Shown here piece after piece: positions 8,907-20,776 of a stretch of DNA of 64,000 nt. Numbering within the stretch: the stretch's first letter is position 1; each line of letters opens with the position of its first letter. The stretch comes from Sphingomonas sp. ATCC 31555. Lineage in GTDB: Bacteria > Pseudomonadota > Alphaproteobacteria > Sphingomonadales > Sphingomonadaceae. A program made the translations under genes and the position numbers. Below the pieces are notes generated by a model. That model made no database searches and had not been told where the DNA came from. It saw only the letters and a program-made list of their open reading frames with translations. The stretch lies in contig NZ_ALBQ01000021.1 in NCBI RefSeq assembly GCF_000282895.1, forward strand, positions 1 to 64,000, given 5' to 3'.

Positions 8907-9625
8907 AGATCCTCGTCAACGCACTGCTGCTCGCCGTCGCCAGCCCCGCACTGGCGCAGACCCAGTCTGCGCCGCCGGCACCCGCCGCCGCGCCAGATCC
9001 TGCCCGCCTCGCTGTCGCGCGGGAACTTGCCGACAAGCTGGTGCCGCAGGGCATGTACCAGCGGATGATGGGCGAAAATTTCAGCCGGATGATGGAATCG
9101 ATGGTCGGTTCAGCCGGCGACATCCCCGTTCGCGACTTCGCGCAGATCGGCGGCCTTTCCGAGCAGGATGTGTCGCGGCTTGGCAAGACGACGCTGGGCG
9201 AAGTGATGGCGATTTACGATCCGCATTGGCAGGAGCGCCAGCAGCGGATGATGCGGGCCATGATGGGCGAGATGGGCAAGTTAATGTCCACGCTGGAGCC
9301 GAAGGTACGCGTGGCGCTCGCGCGTGCCTATGCGCGCGAATATAGCCTGCCCGAGCTGCAGGATCTGCAGCGCTTCTTCGCCACGCCGGCCGGCAGCCAT
9401 TATGCGCGCAGTTCGATGGAACTGATGATGGGGCCGGACATGGCGCAGACGATGGGTGAAGCAATGCCGGAGATCATGAAGCAGATGCCGGCGCTTATCC
9501 AGACGGCGCAGACCAGCACCAAGGATCTGCCGCCGCCGCGTAAACCGGCCGACCTGACTCCGGACGAACGTGAGAAGATTGTGAAGCTGCTGGGCGCCAA
9601 GTCCGGCCAGCCCGCCAAGAAGTAA
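8903..9625 (+). CDS. Exported DUF2059-like protein
   Basis: This 240-residue protein has a clear signal peptide (MKILVNALLLAVASPALAQ) and an acidic, methionine-rich helical body. The central segment, from LAVARELADKLVPQGMYQRM to PELQDLQRFFATPAGSHY, matches the DUF2059 pattern. In particular the PELQDLQRFFATPAG motif, near residue 150 of the precursor, is the family hallmark. The function is unknown; the location should be periplasmic. Its ATG overlaps the gltD TGA (ATGA) and it sits 46 bases before gltB, so it is wedged inside the glutamate synthase operon. Confidence 0.8.
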   Translation: MKILVNALLLAVASPALAQTQSAPPAPAAAPDPARLAVARELADKLVPQGMYQRMMGENFSRMMESMVGSAGDIPVRDFAQIGGLSEQDVSRLGKTTLGEVMAIYDPHWQERQQRMMRAMMGEMGKLMSTLEPKVRVALARAYAREYSLPELQDLQRFFATPAGSHYARSSMELMMGPDMAQTMGEAMPEIMKQMPALIQTAQTSTKDLPPPRKPADLTPDEREKIVKLLGAKSGQPAKK

Positions 9626-9671
9626 GCATCGCCGCCCGTTAGGGCCGCGCGCACGAAGATCGAGGAAGACC

Positions 9672-14192
<4,521 letters not shown>

Positions 14193-14200
14193 TGGGATGG

Positions 14201-14222
14201 AGGTGGGGACCGTTCCCCACCT
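14201..14222. terminator. Stem-loop downstream of gltB
   Basis: AGGTGGGGA and TCCCCACCT form a perfect 9-bp stem with a 4-base loop, 8 bases after the gltB stop. Only a weak T content follows (TTCGTCATC), so termination is likely but not certain. Confidence 0.5.
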
Positions 14223-14268
14223 TCGTCATCCCGGCTTTCACCGCGATGATAGACGTAAGCAGGCTGCG

Positions 14269-14658
14269 CTAATCAAGGGCAGAGTCGATGTCGGTTTGGC
14301 GGAAGTCATTGCCTTTGAAGAGTAAAGGGCACTCAGCCAAGGCAGCCACGGCATAGGCCATGCAGTCGCCATAGTTCAGGCGCGCTGGCCGCCCGCTGAA
14401 GCGGCCCAGCGCGTTGGCGGCGAGAACGGCATGCGCCTGCGTCCATGGCACGACTTCAATTGTTGGCAGGTGCAGCAAGCGCCATGCGCTCGGCAGAAAA
14501 TCCTCACCTTTCTGACGTGAGACTACCAGTTCGAACTCAAAAACAGTTGGAGCTCCGATTAGAACTCGATCGGGGCTTGCCATCGCGCGAAGAAACGCCT
14601 CGGCTTCGGCCTCCTCCTGCAGGATTGCCATCAGCGCGGAGGTATCGACCGCTATCAC
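14269..14658 (-). CDS. vapC: VapC-family PIN-domain toxin
   Basis: This 129-residue PIN-domain ribonuclease is the toxin of a type II toxin-antitoxin pair. The fold is clear: MIAVDTSALMAIL at the N-terminus provides Asp5, VFEFELV provides Glu41/Glu43, LNYGDCMAYAVA provides Asp98, and LLFKGNDF provides Asp118. This is a full set of acidic metal ligands, so the toxin appears intact. The start overlaps the antitoxin stop by four bases, the usual VapBC arrangement. It lies between gltB and a glutathione transferase gene, on the opposite strand to both. The RNA target is not predictable from sequence. Confidence 0.92.
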   Translation of the reverse strand: MIAVDTSALMAILQEEAEAEAFLRAMASPDRVLIGAPTVFEFELVVSRQKGEDFLPSAWRLLHLPTIEVVPWTQAHAVLAANALGRFSGRPARLNYGDCMAYAVAALAECPLLFKGNDFRQTDIDSALD

Positions 14659-14927
14659 TTCGGCAGGCCGTTCTTATCGTAGAGGATCGCATCTGGGTCA
14701 CGCATATCGAGCGTAGGCAGCGCAGCGTAAGCCTGGCGCACCTCGTTAACAACGGAACGATATACCGTCAGCCGCTGCTCCGCGTCCGGATCGGTGACCG
14801 GCTCGCCGCTGCGCCGAAGTGCCTCCGTAACCGCCATCCGGATCGCCGTGGTATAGCTCACCCCCTTGGCGCGCGCGTAGCGGCGGACCAGCCGGTCGGT
14901 CTCTTCGTCTTTGATGCTGAGCGCCAT
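14655..14927 (-). CDS. vapB: VapB-type antitoxin (Psk/ribbon-helix-helix like)
   Basis: This 90-residue antitoxin pairs with the PIN toxin immediately downstream. The start MALSIKDEETDRLVRRYA is typical of the VapB antitoxins called Psk-like transcription factors. Residues 1-45 should form the DNA-binding ribbon-helix-helix domain, and the C-terminal tail (RDPDAILYDKNGLPK) should thread into the toxin. The ATG at 14927 is preferred over one ten codons upstream because GGAG lies at normal spacing before it and the conserved N-terminus starts there. Autoregulation of the pair is usual for the family but no operator was identified here. Confidence 0.88.
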   Translation of the reverse strand: MALSIKDEETDRLVRRYARAKGVSYTTAIRMAVTEALRRSGEPVTDPDAEQRLTVYRSVVNEVRQAYAALPTLDMRDPDAILYDKNGLPK

Positions 14928-15026
14928 GGTGCGGCTCCGTTCTAGAATGCCGATCAAAATATAGAATTGCGACCCGCGCTACAACGAGTCTTCCCCGGCC
15001 CATTTCCGCTGCTTATGGCTTTGCCC

Positions 15027-15698
15027 ATGTGGCAGCTCCTTCAATTCCCGCTCTGTCCCTTCTCGCGCAAGGTCCGGCTCCTGCTGGGCGAGAAGGGCAT
15101 TGCCTATGAACCGGTACGCGAATCGCCCTGGCTGCGTCGCGACGAGTTTCTCGACCTCAATCCCACCGGCCAGACCCCGGTGATGATCGATGCCGAGCGC
15201 CATGTGACGCTGATCGACTCGACCGTGATCTGCGAATTCTTCGAAGAGACCGTCAGCAAGAACGCACTGCTCAACGGGTCTGCAGTCGACCGCGCCGAGA
15301 TACGCCGGCTGGTCGTGTGGTTCGATAACAACTTCTACAGTGACATCACGGCGCCGCTTCTCCACGAGCGAATGATCAAGCGCATCGTCTATCGCCAGCC
15401 ACCCGATGCGAAGGCCTTGCGCGATGCGATGAAGGCAGCGGTCGGCCATCTGGATTATATCGATTATCTGCTCGACCACCGCACCTGGCTGGCCGGGGCG
15501 ACGATGAGCCTGGCCGACATTACCGCCGCAGCGCAGATTTCTGTCGCCGATTATCTGGGCGGGATCGATTGGAAGAGCCACGAACTCGCCAAGCGCTGGT
15601 ATATCGGAATGAAGAGCCGCCCCAGCTTCCGTGTACTGCTCGCCGAACGCATGGAAGGGATCACGCCCCCCGCGGATTACGAAAAGCTTGACCTGTAA
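15027..15698 (+). CDS. Glutathione S-transferase family protein
   Basis: This 223-residue two-domain glutathione transferase has a thioredoxin-like N-domain starting MWQLLQFPLCPFSRKVRLLL. A CPFSR active-site motif with Cys and Ser is near residue 10, and the cis-Pro segment TGQTPVMID is near residue 50. The all-alpha C-domain contains TWLAGATMSLADITAAA, the conserved N-capping box region. The ATG at 15015 would add four residues; 15027 fits the family better, and neither has a strong ribosome-binding site. The substrate is unknown. It is transcribed away from the VapBC pair. Confidence 0.87.
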   Translation: MWQLLQFPLCPFSRKVRLLLGEKGIAYEPVRESPWLRRDEFLDLNPTGQTPVMIDAERHVTLIDSTVICEFFEETVSKNALLNGSAVDRAEIRRLVVWFDNNFYSDITAPLLHERMIKRIVYRQPPDAKALRDAMKAAVGHLDYIDYLLDHRTWLAGATMSLADITAAAQISVADYLGGIDWKSHELAKRWYIGMKSRPSFRVLLAERMEGITPPADYEKLDL

Positions 15699-15752
15699 CG
15701 CGGGATAATCGCGGGCGGCGGCGCGTTTGACGGACAAACGGGAGAGACCGCG

Positions 15753-16367
15753 ATGCTCGAACATGTACCGCATTGGCTGGGAAGCGCACTGAAGGGGCTG
15801 CGCGCGGGGGCCGGCAAGCTGGCGATCGTCCAGCCCGAACTCGGCAGCTTTGACGTGCTGCATCTCGCCAGTCCTGCCTTTGCCAATGGCGCCCGCTTGC
15901 CGGAGCGATTCACTGCGGACGGCGAGGGCGTCTCGCCGCCTCTGTTTTGGAGCGATGTGCCCGAAGGCACCGCATGCCTCGCGCTGATCGTCGAGGATCC
16001 CGATGCGCCGGCGCCGCAGCCGCTGGTCCATGCCGTGGTCTGGGGCCTTCCGGTCGATGGAGACCTGAAGGAAGGCGCAATCCGGGCCGATGGCGCCGGC
16101 GACGCCGAGGGCAAGGATGTCGGCCGGAACAGCTATCTCGGCGAAGGCTGGCTGCCGCCCGATCCGCCGACCGGCCATGGCCCGCACAACTATGCCTTCC
16201 AGCTGTTTGCATTGGGGGCCGGCTGCGAGATCGGCGACAATCCCGGCCGCAGCGCGCTGCTGCGCGCCATGGCCGGGCATGTGATCGCCGCCGGGCTGCT
16301 GACCGGCGTTTATTCACGCGGGGAGCCAGCCCCGACCGGCCTGGTCGGGGAGATCGCGCCGGTCTGA
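15753..16367 (+). CDS. YbhB/YbcL-family (PEBP, Raf kinase inhibitor-like) protein
   Basis: This 204-residue phosphatidylethanolamine-binding-protein homologue belongs to the bacterial YbhB/YbcL group. Typical elements are an FTADGEGVSPPLFWSDVP region near residue 51, CLALIVEDPDAP near residue 75, and GPHNYAFQLFAL near residue 145, the ligand-pocket His-containing motif. The first 30 residues lack a convincing signal peptide, so a cytosolic place is likely. The cellular role of this family is not established in Sphingomonas. Its stop codon lies inside the loop of a perfect stem-loop shared with the convergent dehydrogenase gene. Confidence 0.87.
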   Translation: MLEHVPHWLGSALKGLRAGAGKLAIVQPELGSFDVLHLASPAFANGARLPERFTADGEGVSPPLFWSDVPEGTACLALIVEDPDAPAPQPLVHAVVWGLPVDGDLKEGAIRADGAGDAEGKDVGRNSYLGEGWLPPDPPTGHGPHNYAFQLFALGAGCEIGDNPGRSALLRAMAGHVIAAGLLTGVYSRGEPAPTGLVGEIAPV

Positions 16368-16380
16368 TCCAGACCGGCGC
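16356..16380. terminator. Perfect stem-loop between convergent genes
   Basis: GCGCCGGTCT and AGACCGGCGC form a perfect 10-bp stem with loop GATCC. The YbhB-family stop codon TGA spans the stem-loop boundary. The dehydrogenase gene ends 8 bases further on. There is no T-run on either strand, so this may be a shared terminator or a 3'-end stabiliser. Confidence 0.45.
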
Positions 16381-16387
16381 GGCGCAT

Positions 16388-17245
16388 TCAGCCGTTCACG
16401 ATGGTCCCGCCATTGGGATGGAGTACCTGACCGGACATGTAGCTCGAGTCCTCGCATGCGAGGAAAAGGAAGGCGGGCGCGACTTCGTTCGGCTGACCTG
16501 GGCGTCCCATAGGCACGCTTTCGCCGAAATGTTCGAGCTTCTCGGGCGAGGCGCCGCCGCTGGGATTCAGCGGTGTCCAAATCGGTCCAGGCGCGACGGC
16601 GTTCACGCGAATGCCCTTCTCGATGAGGTTCATCGAGAGGCTGCGCGTGAAGGCGGTAATCGCACCCTTTGTCGAGCTATAGTCGAGCAGTTCGGGTTCG
16701 CCCTGGTACATGGTGACCGACGTGCAGTTCACGATGGCAGCGCCCTGCTTCAGATGCGGTGCCGCGGCCTGCACCAGGAAGAACATGCCAAAAATATTCG
16801 TCTGGAAGGTGCGGCGAAGCTGCTCCTCGGTGATGTCGGTGATATCCTTGTCCGGATGCTGCTCGCCGGCATTGTTCACTAGGATGTCGATACGGCCGAA
16901 CTCCTCGATCACCTGGCGCACGGCCTGGTCACAGAAGCTCTTGTCCCCGACATCGCCTGCGATCGTCAGCGCGCGGCGGCCTTCGGCGCGGACGATTTCG
17001 GCCGTGTCCTCCGCGTCGGCATGCTCGTTCAGGTAGACGATCGCGACATCGGCACCTTCCCGGGCGTATAGCGCGGCGACGGCACGGCCAATGCCGCTAT
17101 CGGCGCCGGTGACGATGGCGACCTTGTCCTTCAGCCGGTTCGACCCCGGATAACGCGGCTGCCATTCGGGCTTGGGATCCAGCGTGCGCTCCTCGCCGGG
17201 CAGCGCATCTTCGTGGATTCGTTCTATGGTAAGATCGTCGGGCAT
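16388..17245 (-). CDS. SDR-family oxidoreductase (YhdF/YghA-type)
   Basis: This 285-residue classical short-chain dehydrogenase has a 40-residue N-terminal extension typical of the YghA/glucose-1-dehydrogenase-like, often stress-associated, SDRs. The nucleotide motif VTGADSGIGRAVA is at about 45-57, LVNNAGEQHP near residue 130, the catalytic Ser in NCTSVTMYQGE, and Tyr/Lys in DYSSTKGA. The C-terminus ends SSYMSGQVLHPNGG. The ATG at 17245 follows GGAGCCGTGCCG, a good ribosome-binding site; the frame is open for 84 more codons but these have no family similarity. The substrate is not known. Confidence 0.9.
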   Translation of the reverse strand: MPDDLTIERIHEDALPGEERTLDPKPEWQPRYPGSNRLKDKVAIVTGADSGIGRAVAALYAREGADVAIVYLNEHADAEDTAEIVRAEGRRALTIAGDVGDKSFCDQAVRQVIEEFGRIDILVNNAGEQHPDKDITDITEEQLRRTFQTNIFGMFFLVQAAAPHLKQGAAIVNCTSVTMYQGEPELLDYSSTKGAITAFTRSLSMNLIEKGIRVNAVAPGPIWTPLNPSGGASPEKLEHFGESVPMGRPGQPNEVAPAFLFLACEDSSYMSGQVLHPNGGTIVNG

Positions 17246-17340
17246 CGGCACGGCTCCTGCAGCTTTATGGAGGGTGCCGGAAAAACCGGTGGGGCAGGGC
17301 AAGGGTTCCTGCGATGGGGCCGCCGGAGCGGCCACCGGGT

Positions 17341-17466
17341 TCAGCCGATGAGGCTGGAACCCTGGAGGCCGCTGCCCAGGATCAAAACGGCGGTGATCGC
17401 GAACGATATCATGCCGATCATGATGTCGCGTACCATGCGGAGCGTCTCCTGCTGTGCGAGCATCAT
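17341..17466 (-). CDS. Tiny membrane protein B (41 aa)
   Basis: This 41-residue protein begins MMLAQQETLRMVRDIMIG and has one hydrophobic segment (IGMISFAITAVLILGSGLQG, about 17-36), so it should be a single-pass inner-membrane peptide. Its ATGATG start overlaps the stop of the gene before it, which argues for translational coupling and against chance. It is the second gene of a two-gene unit behind a sigma-54-like promoter. I do not recognise a named family. Confidence 0.6.
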   Translation of the reverse strand: MMLAQQETLRMVRDIMIGMISFAITAVLILGSGLQGSSLIG

Positions 17467-17570
17467 GCGATCGGAAGGATCGGCGTGGATACCGCAAGCA
17501 GAACCGCGGTGAAAAGCAGCGCGCCCGTGGTGGCGAGGGTGCGGTGAAAGGCTTCGATACGAAACGTCAT
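17463..17570 (-). CDS. Tiny membrane protein A (35 aa)
   Basis: This 35-residue protein begins MTFRIEAFHRTLATTGALLF and continues with a hydrophobic run to TPILPIA. That gives a short basic/amphipathic N-terminus followed by one membrane span. The start follows AGGGAGTAACTACC, a good ribosome-binding site. The stop overlaps the start of the next tiny gene by four bases. A TTGGCACG-N4-CTGCA element lies about 57 bases upstream. Similar small membrane peptides occur in sphingomonads, but no function is assigned. Confidence 0.62.
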   Translation of the reverse strand: MTFRIEAFHRTLATTGALLFTAVLLAVSTPILPIA

Positions 17571-17626
17571 GGTAGTTACTCCCTGAAGGCGGCGTCCGGA
17601 CCATCCAGTGCCAATGCCGCTATCTT

Positions 17627-17643
17627 TGCAGGGACCGTGCCAA
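17627..17643 (-). promoter_or_regulatory. Sigma-54 (RpoN) promoter upstream of the tiny membrane genes
   Basis: On the minus strand this reads TTGGCACGGTCCCTGCA. It matches the sigma-54 consensus YTGGCACGRNNNTTGCW at every defined position except one (C for T in the -12 element). The invariant GG and GC are 10 bases apart. The predicted transcript starts near 17616, about 46 bases before the ATG at 17570. Confidence 0.65.
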
Positions 17644-17666
17644 TTATCTAAGATATTGATTTGAAT

Positions 17667-17687
17667 GCGATATCGCTTCGAGGCGAT
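17667..17687. promoter_or_regulatory. Overlapping inverted repeats upstream of the sigma-54 promoter
   Basis: Two overlapping dyads are present: GCGATATCGC (17667-17676, perfect) and ATCGC-N6-GCGAT (17672-17687). They lie about 25-45 bases upstream of the -24 element. They are candidates for binding by an enhancer-binding protein, although this is closer than most sigma-54 activator sites. The rest of 17571-17733 has no gene. Confidence 0.35.
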
Positions 17688-17733
17688 TTCTCAAATGGTA
17701 TAATTCACTAGGCTTCTGCGTGAAAATTACCAA

Positions 17734-18813
17734 CTATCGTGATTTTTCACGCATGTCCGCGCCGCCTACCTGCACCATATTCCTCCCAGCGCTTTTGGCG
17801 GCGTAGAGCAGGCGATCCGCACGATGAAAAGCGGTCTGGTGCATCTCGCCCGGCGTCACCAGCGTAAGTCCGGCCGAGAAGGTGATCTCCCCCAAGGGGG
17901 CGTCCGTATCGCGCAGCTTGTAGCGCTTCGCCTGCACCGTGCCGCGGGCGTGGTCCAGCGTCTGCCGGGCTCGATCCAGCGAGATGTTGGTGAACAGCAC
18001 GGCGAATTCTTCGCCGCCATAGCGTGTCACCAGATGGCCGCGGCAGCTGTGGCGCAGCGCATCGGCAATGGCCTTGAGCACTCGATCGCCCACCGCATGG
18101 CCAAACCGATCGTTCACCGACTTGAAGTGATCGATGTCGCAAACCGCCAGACACATCCGGCCGCCTGCACCTTCCTGCGCGGCGAAGGCTTCTTCGAAGG
18201 CGCGGCGGTTGGGCAGCTGGGTCAGCGGATCGCGCCGCGCGTTTTCGCGCGCTTCTTCCAGCTTCTCGCGGAGATCCTTGGCCTCACGTGTCGTAGTTTC
18301 CAGCTTCTCTTCCGCAATCCGGATGCGCTCCAGCATCGCGGCGGTAATGCGGACGACGTCGTCGTTCTGCGAAGGCTCGCCCGCCGCTGCAGACATCGCT
18401 TCGGCGCTGGCCGCCAGATCCCGTCCGAAATCGGCGGTTTCGGCGCGCATCGCCGTGACCATGTCGGCAAAGCCTTCGACCTGCATCTGCGTTCGTGCGA
18501 CTAGACCCTCGGCCCGTTCCTTCACGTCGACGGGTGCCTCGGCCGGTTGTGCTGTGTCTGCCGGCTGGAAGTCCGCATTCAGGGTCAGGATATCGCGTGG
18601 AGTAAGCCGCACGCCGCCTTCGGTGATCATCTCCACTGCACGGGCGAGCGGCCCTTCGGGATCCGTGAACAGGCGATGGACGAAGGCATAATGGGTCGGG
18701 CTCGGCGGCAGCCGCTGATCCATCAAGAACTCGCCGATGCGTTCGAACAGCCTCCGGCCGTCTTCCTGCTCTGCCTCCGAATGAACGGCACGCGCGATGC
18801 GCATACGCTCCAA
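17734..18813 (-). CDS. GGDEF-domain protein, probable diguanylate cyclase
   Basis: This 359-residue protein probably makes cyclic di-GMP. The N-terminal 110 residues resemble the helical region before GGDEF in YdaM/DgcC-like alphaproteobacterial proteins. A coiled-coil of about 40 residues (AMLERIRIAEEKLETTTREA) leads to the GGDEF domain from about residue 190. The active site is YGGEEF, a catalytically competent version. The product-inhibition I-site RxxD before it is lost: the aligned stretch reads CRGHLVTRYGG. There is no membrane segment and no receiver, so the input signal is unknown. Activity should be checked; feedback inhibition through the I-site is not expected. Confidence 0.9.
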   Translation of the reverse strand: MERMRIARAVHSEAEQEDGRRLFERIGEFLMDQRLPPSPTHYAFVHRLFTDPEGPLARAVEMITEGGVRLTPRDILTLNADFQPADTAQPAEAPVDVKERAEGLVARTQMQVEGFADMVTAMRAETADFGRDLAASAEAMSAAAGEPSQNDDVVRITAAMLERIRIAEEKLETTTREAKDLREKLEEARENARRDPLTQLPNRRAFEEAFAAQEGAGGRMCLAVCDIDHFKSVNDRFGHAVGDRVLKAIADALRHSCRGHLVTRYGGEEFAVLFTNISLDRARQTLDHARGTVQAKRYKLRDTDAPLGEITFSAGLTLVTPGEMHQTAFHRADRLLYAAKSAGRNMVQVGGADMREKSR

Positions 18814-18902
18814 ATCCCCCGTGCGAAGTCACGGCATGTATGGCCGCTATATGGCCCGTGGTAAGTAGAGGAAGAGTGCTAAAATCTGGTTGTTGCGGGG
18901 AT

Positions 18903-18952
18903 GCCTTGTTTCGGCGTCAGCGCCAGACGGCGCCGATCTGCTGAAACAAAGC
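18903..18952 (-). repeat. Inverted repeat upstream of the GGDEF gene
   Basis: As minus-strand RNA, GCUUUGUUUC pairs with GAAACAAGGC (10 bp with one G-U) across 30 bases that contain further GGCGCC complementarity. It lies 90-140 bases before the GGDEF start, in the peroxiredoxin-GGDEF gap. No T-run follows, so it is not a standard terminator. Confidence 0.4.
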
Positions 18953-18987
18953 CCCTGTTTTTCAACGCGCTGCTCGGCCAGCGCCTC

Positions 18988-19021
18988 CTCCCGCCGCATC
19001 CAATAATAATTGCGGCGGGAG
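18988..19021. repeat. Perfect 11-bp stem-loop downstream of the peroxiredoxin gene
   Basis: CTCCCGCCGCA and TGCGGCGGGAG form a perfect stem with a 12-base AT-rich loop. It lies 33 bases past the peroxiredoxin stop. It may end or protect that transcript. No T-run follows. Confidence 0.45.
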
Positions 19022-19053
19022 TGGACAGGATCACCGGCCAAGCGCTGCGGCGA

Positions 19054-19587
19054 TCAGTGGCGATGCGACTCGTGATATTTTTGGACCGCGGCGAGCGTCT
19101 GGCGGATGTGATCGGCGGGGTTCGGATCCGAATGGACGAACAGAACCTTCCCGTCGGGCGCGATCACATAGCTGGTGCGCTTCGTGTACTTGGCGTTCTG
19201 CATCAGCACGTCATAGCCCTTGGCGACTTCCGGCGTGGCGGCTGCGACGGCGAACTTGCCCGCACAATATTGGCTCGAGAATTTTTCCAGCTGATCGACG
19301 TTGCCGGCCGTCATCCCGATCACGGTGGCGCCTGCCTTGGTGAAATCGTCGAGCGATTCGGCAAAGGCATGGGCTTCGGCGTTGCAGCCCGAAGTGAAGG
19401 CGGCGGGGAAGAAGTACAGCACCACCGGGCCCTTCTTCAGCGCAGCCTTCAGGTCGACGGTGATCGGCTTGCCGGCAACCGCGCCCTTGGCGGTGAACAT
19501 GGGTGCCTTGGCGGCGGGTGCCAGCTCGGCGCCGGCCGGCATGGCCAGCGGCAGGGCGAGGGCGGCGAGGGCGAGCTTCAGGCGCAT
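19054..19587 (-). CDS. Exported peroxiredoxin (AhpC/TSA, Bcp-like)
   Basis: This 177-residue thioredoxin-fold peroxidase has a signal peptide (MRLKLALAALALPLAMPAGA), so it should act in the periplasm. The peroxidatic cysteine is Cys68 in FFPAAFTSGCNAEAHAF, with the preceding Thr in place. A second cysteine, Cys108 in SSQYCAG, may be the resolving partner. The rest follows the AhpC/TSA pattern (AGATVIGMTAGNVDQLEKFS). It probably reduces hydrogen peroxide or alkyl hydroperoxides. It reads in the same direction as the phospholipase gene 58 bases upstream. Confidence 0.88.
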   Translation of the reverse strand: MRLKLALAALALPLAMPAGAELAPAAKAPMFTAKGAVAGKPITVDLKAALKKGPVVLYFFPAAFTSGCNAEAHAFAESLDDFTKAGATVIGMTAGNVDQLEKFSSQYCAGKFAVAAATPEVAKGYDVLMQNAKYTKRTSYVIAPDGKVLFVHSDPNPADHIRQTLAAVQKYHESHRH

Positions 19588-19644
19588 GACATTCCTCCCA
19601 TAAGTCGGTGTGGGTCGATCTCTACGCCGCCCTGCGCTGCACCG

Positions 19645-20712
19645 CTAGCGGGTGAAGGCGATCCCCAGCCGGGCATGCGTGGTGCGGACGTTATAGCGGT
19701 CTAGCGCCTCGCCATAACCGGTGAATGCCTGTCCGAAGAGGTAGATGCCAAGCCCCCCGCCGATGCGGGTGAGCGGATAGGAGACGAACAGCTCGCCCGC
19801 CCCGCGACCCGTACGAACATTGCCGCGCCCGGTCACGGCGATCTTGATCCCGTCCTTCTGCTGGATCGCGGCGGTGAGCGCGGTATAGCCGAAATAATCC
19901 TTCATGTCCTGGAAGGTGCCGCTGCTGCCGACATAGACCCAGGCCTGCGGCGCCAAGTCGATTCGCCAGTCCTCGCCCAGATCGAACCGCTTTTCGGCGC
20001 GCAGGAAGATGCGGTTGATGTCCACTGAGTCGGTTTCGCCACGCCCGTTCGAATCATGCCGCCAGCCGAGCGCCACGCGCGTCGTTTCGTCATAGGGGAT
20101 GTCGGCATAAAGTTCGGGGCTGTAATTGGTCGAACGGAACGGACCGGAAGGCTCGCTGAGCGCCCAGAACATAGTCTGGGTATAGGCGAAGCGCAGATGG
20201 CCGAGCTGCAGCGGTGCATCTTCCGCGAAGGGGCGCACCGCAAAACTCACCTGCAGCTTGCCGCCGGCATCCTTCAGCCCGAAGGCGCCATAGACCGGCT
20301 CATGCGGTTCAAACCGCTCGAGAAAGCCCGCGGAGCTGCCCGTCGAACTTTGCACCACGGTTTCCTGTGGCGGAACCTCTGCGGCCTGGTGGCGGACAGC
20401 AGGGGGTAACGCAAGCCCGGCAATGCCTACCGGCACATAGCGGGCCTTTGCGAAGCCTCGCGCCGCAATCGTCGGCACCGGTCCGGGCGTTCGTTCCAGC
20501 ACGAGCCGCGTACCGTCCGTCGCCGTCACTTCGATCTGGCGCGGCCCGGCATCGGCGATCGGCGCGTCGGTTTCGTTGACGAGGAACACGTCCACGCCGC
20601 GCAACGCCGCCTGTTCGGAAGCGGGCTGGGCCGGCACCGCCCGAATCTGCGCACGGGCAGCGGGAACGGCAATCAGGAATCCAAGCAGGGGAAGCGCGGC
20701 CATCAAACGCAT
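19645..20712 (-). CDS. Outer-membrane phospholipase A family protein
   Basis: This 355-residue protein has a signal peptide (MRLMAALPLLGFLIAVPAARA), an N-terminal domain of about 120 residues, and a C-terminal beta-barrel of the OMPLA (phospholipase A1) family. The active-site strand RHDSNGRGETDSVDINR contains the His and Ser of the HxSNG motif and an Asn positioned like the third catalytic residue of OMPLA. A final TTHARLGIAFTR strand ends in Arg rather than the usual aromatic residue. The ATG at 20712 is chosen because it starts the signal peptide. It hydrolyses phospholipids in the outer membrane if active; that is inferred from the family. Confidence 0.88.
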   Translation of the reverse strand: MRLMAALPLLGFLIAVPAARAQIRAVPAQPASEQAALRGVDVFLVNETDAPIADAGPRQIEVTATDGTRLVLERTPGPVPTIAARGFAKARYVPVGIAGLALPPAVRHQAAEVPPQETVVQSSTGSSAGFLERFEPHEPVYGAFGLKDAGGKLQVSFAVRPFAEDAPLQLGHLRFAYTQTMFWALSEPSGPFRSTNYSPELYADIPYDETTRVALGWRHDSNGRGETDSVDINRIFLRAEKRFDLGEDWRIDLAPQAWVYVGSSGTFQDMKDYFGYTALTAAIQQKDGIKIAVTGRGNVRTGRGAGELFVSYPLTRIGGGLGIYLFGQAFTGYGEALDRYNVRTTHARLGIAFTR

Positions 20713-20776
20713 GTCGTGCGAAGTGGCAGGCGTTTGTGACCTTGGCGAGTCAATTTCGGCCTTGTAGGGCACGGAC

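Noticed and set aside
17341..17643. Assignment of the two tiny genes to a phage-shock (psp) operon.
   Set aside because: A sigma-54-type promoter fits, but no pspA, pspB, pspC or pspF is adjacent and the peptides do not match PspB or PspC.
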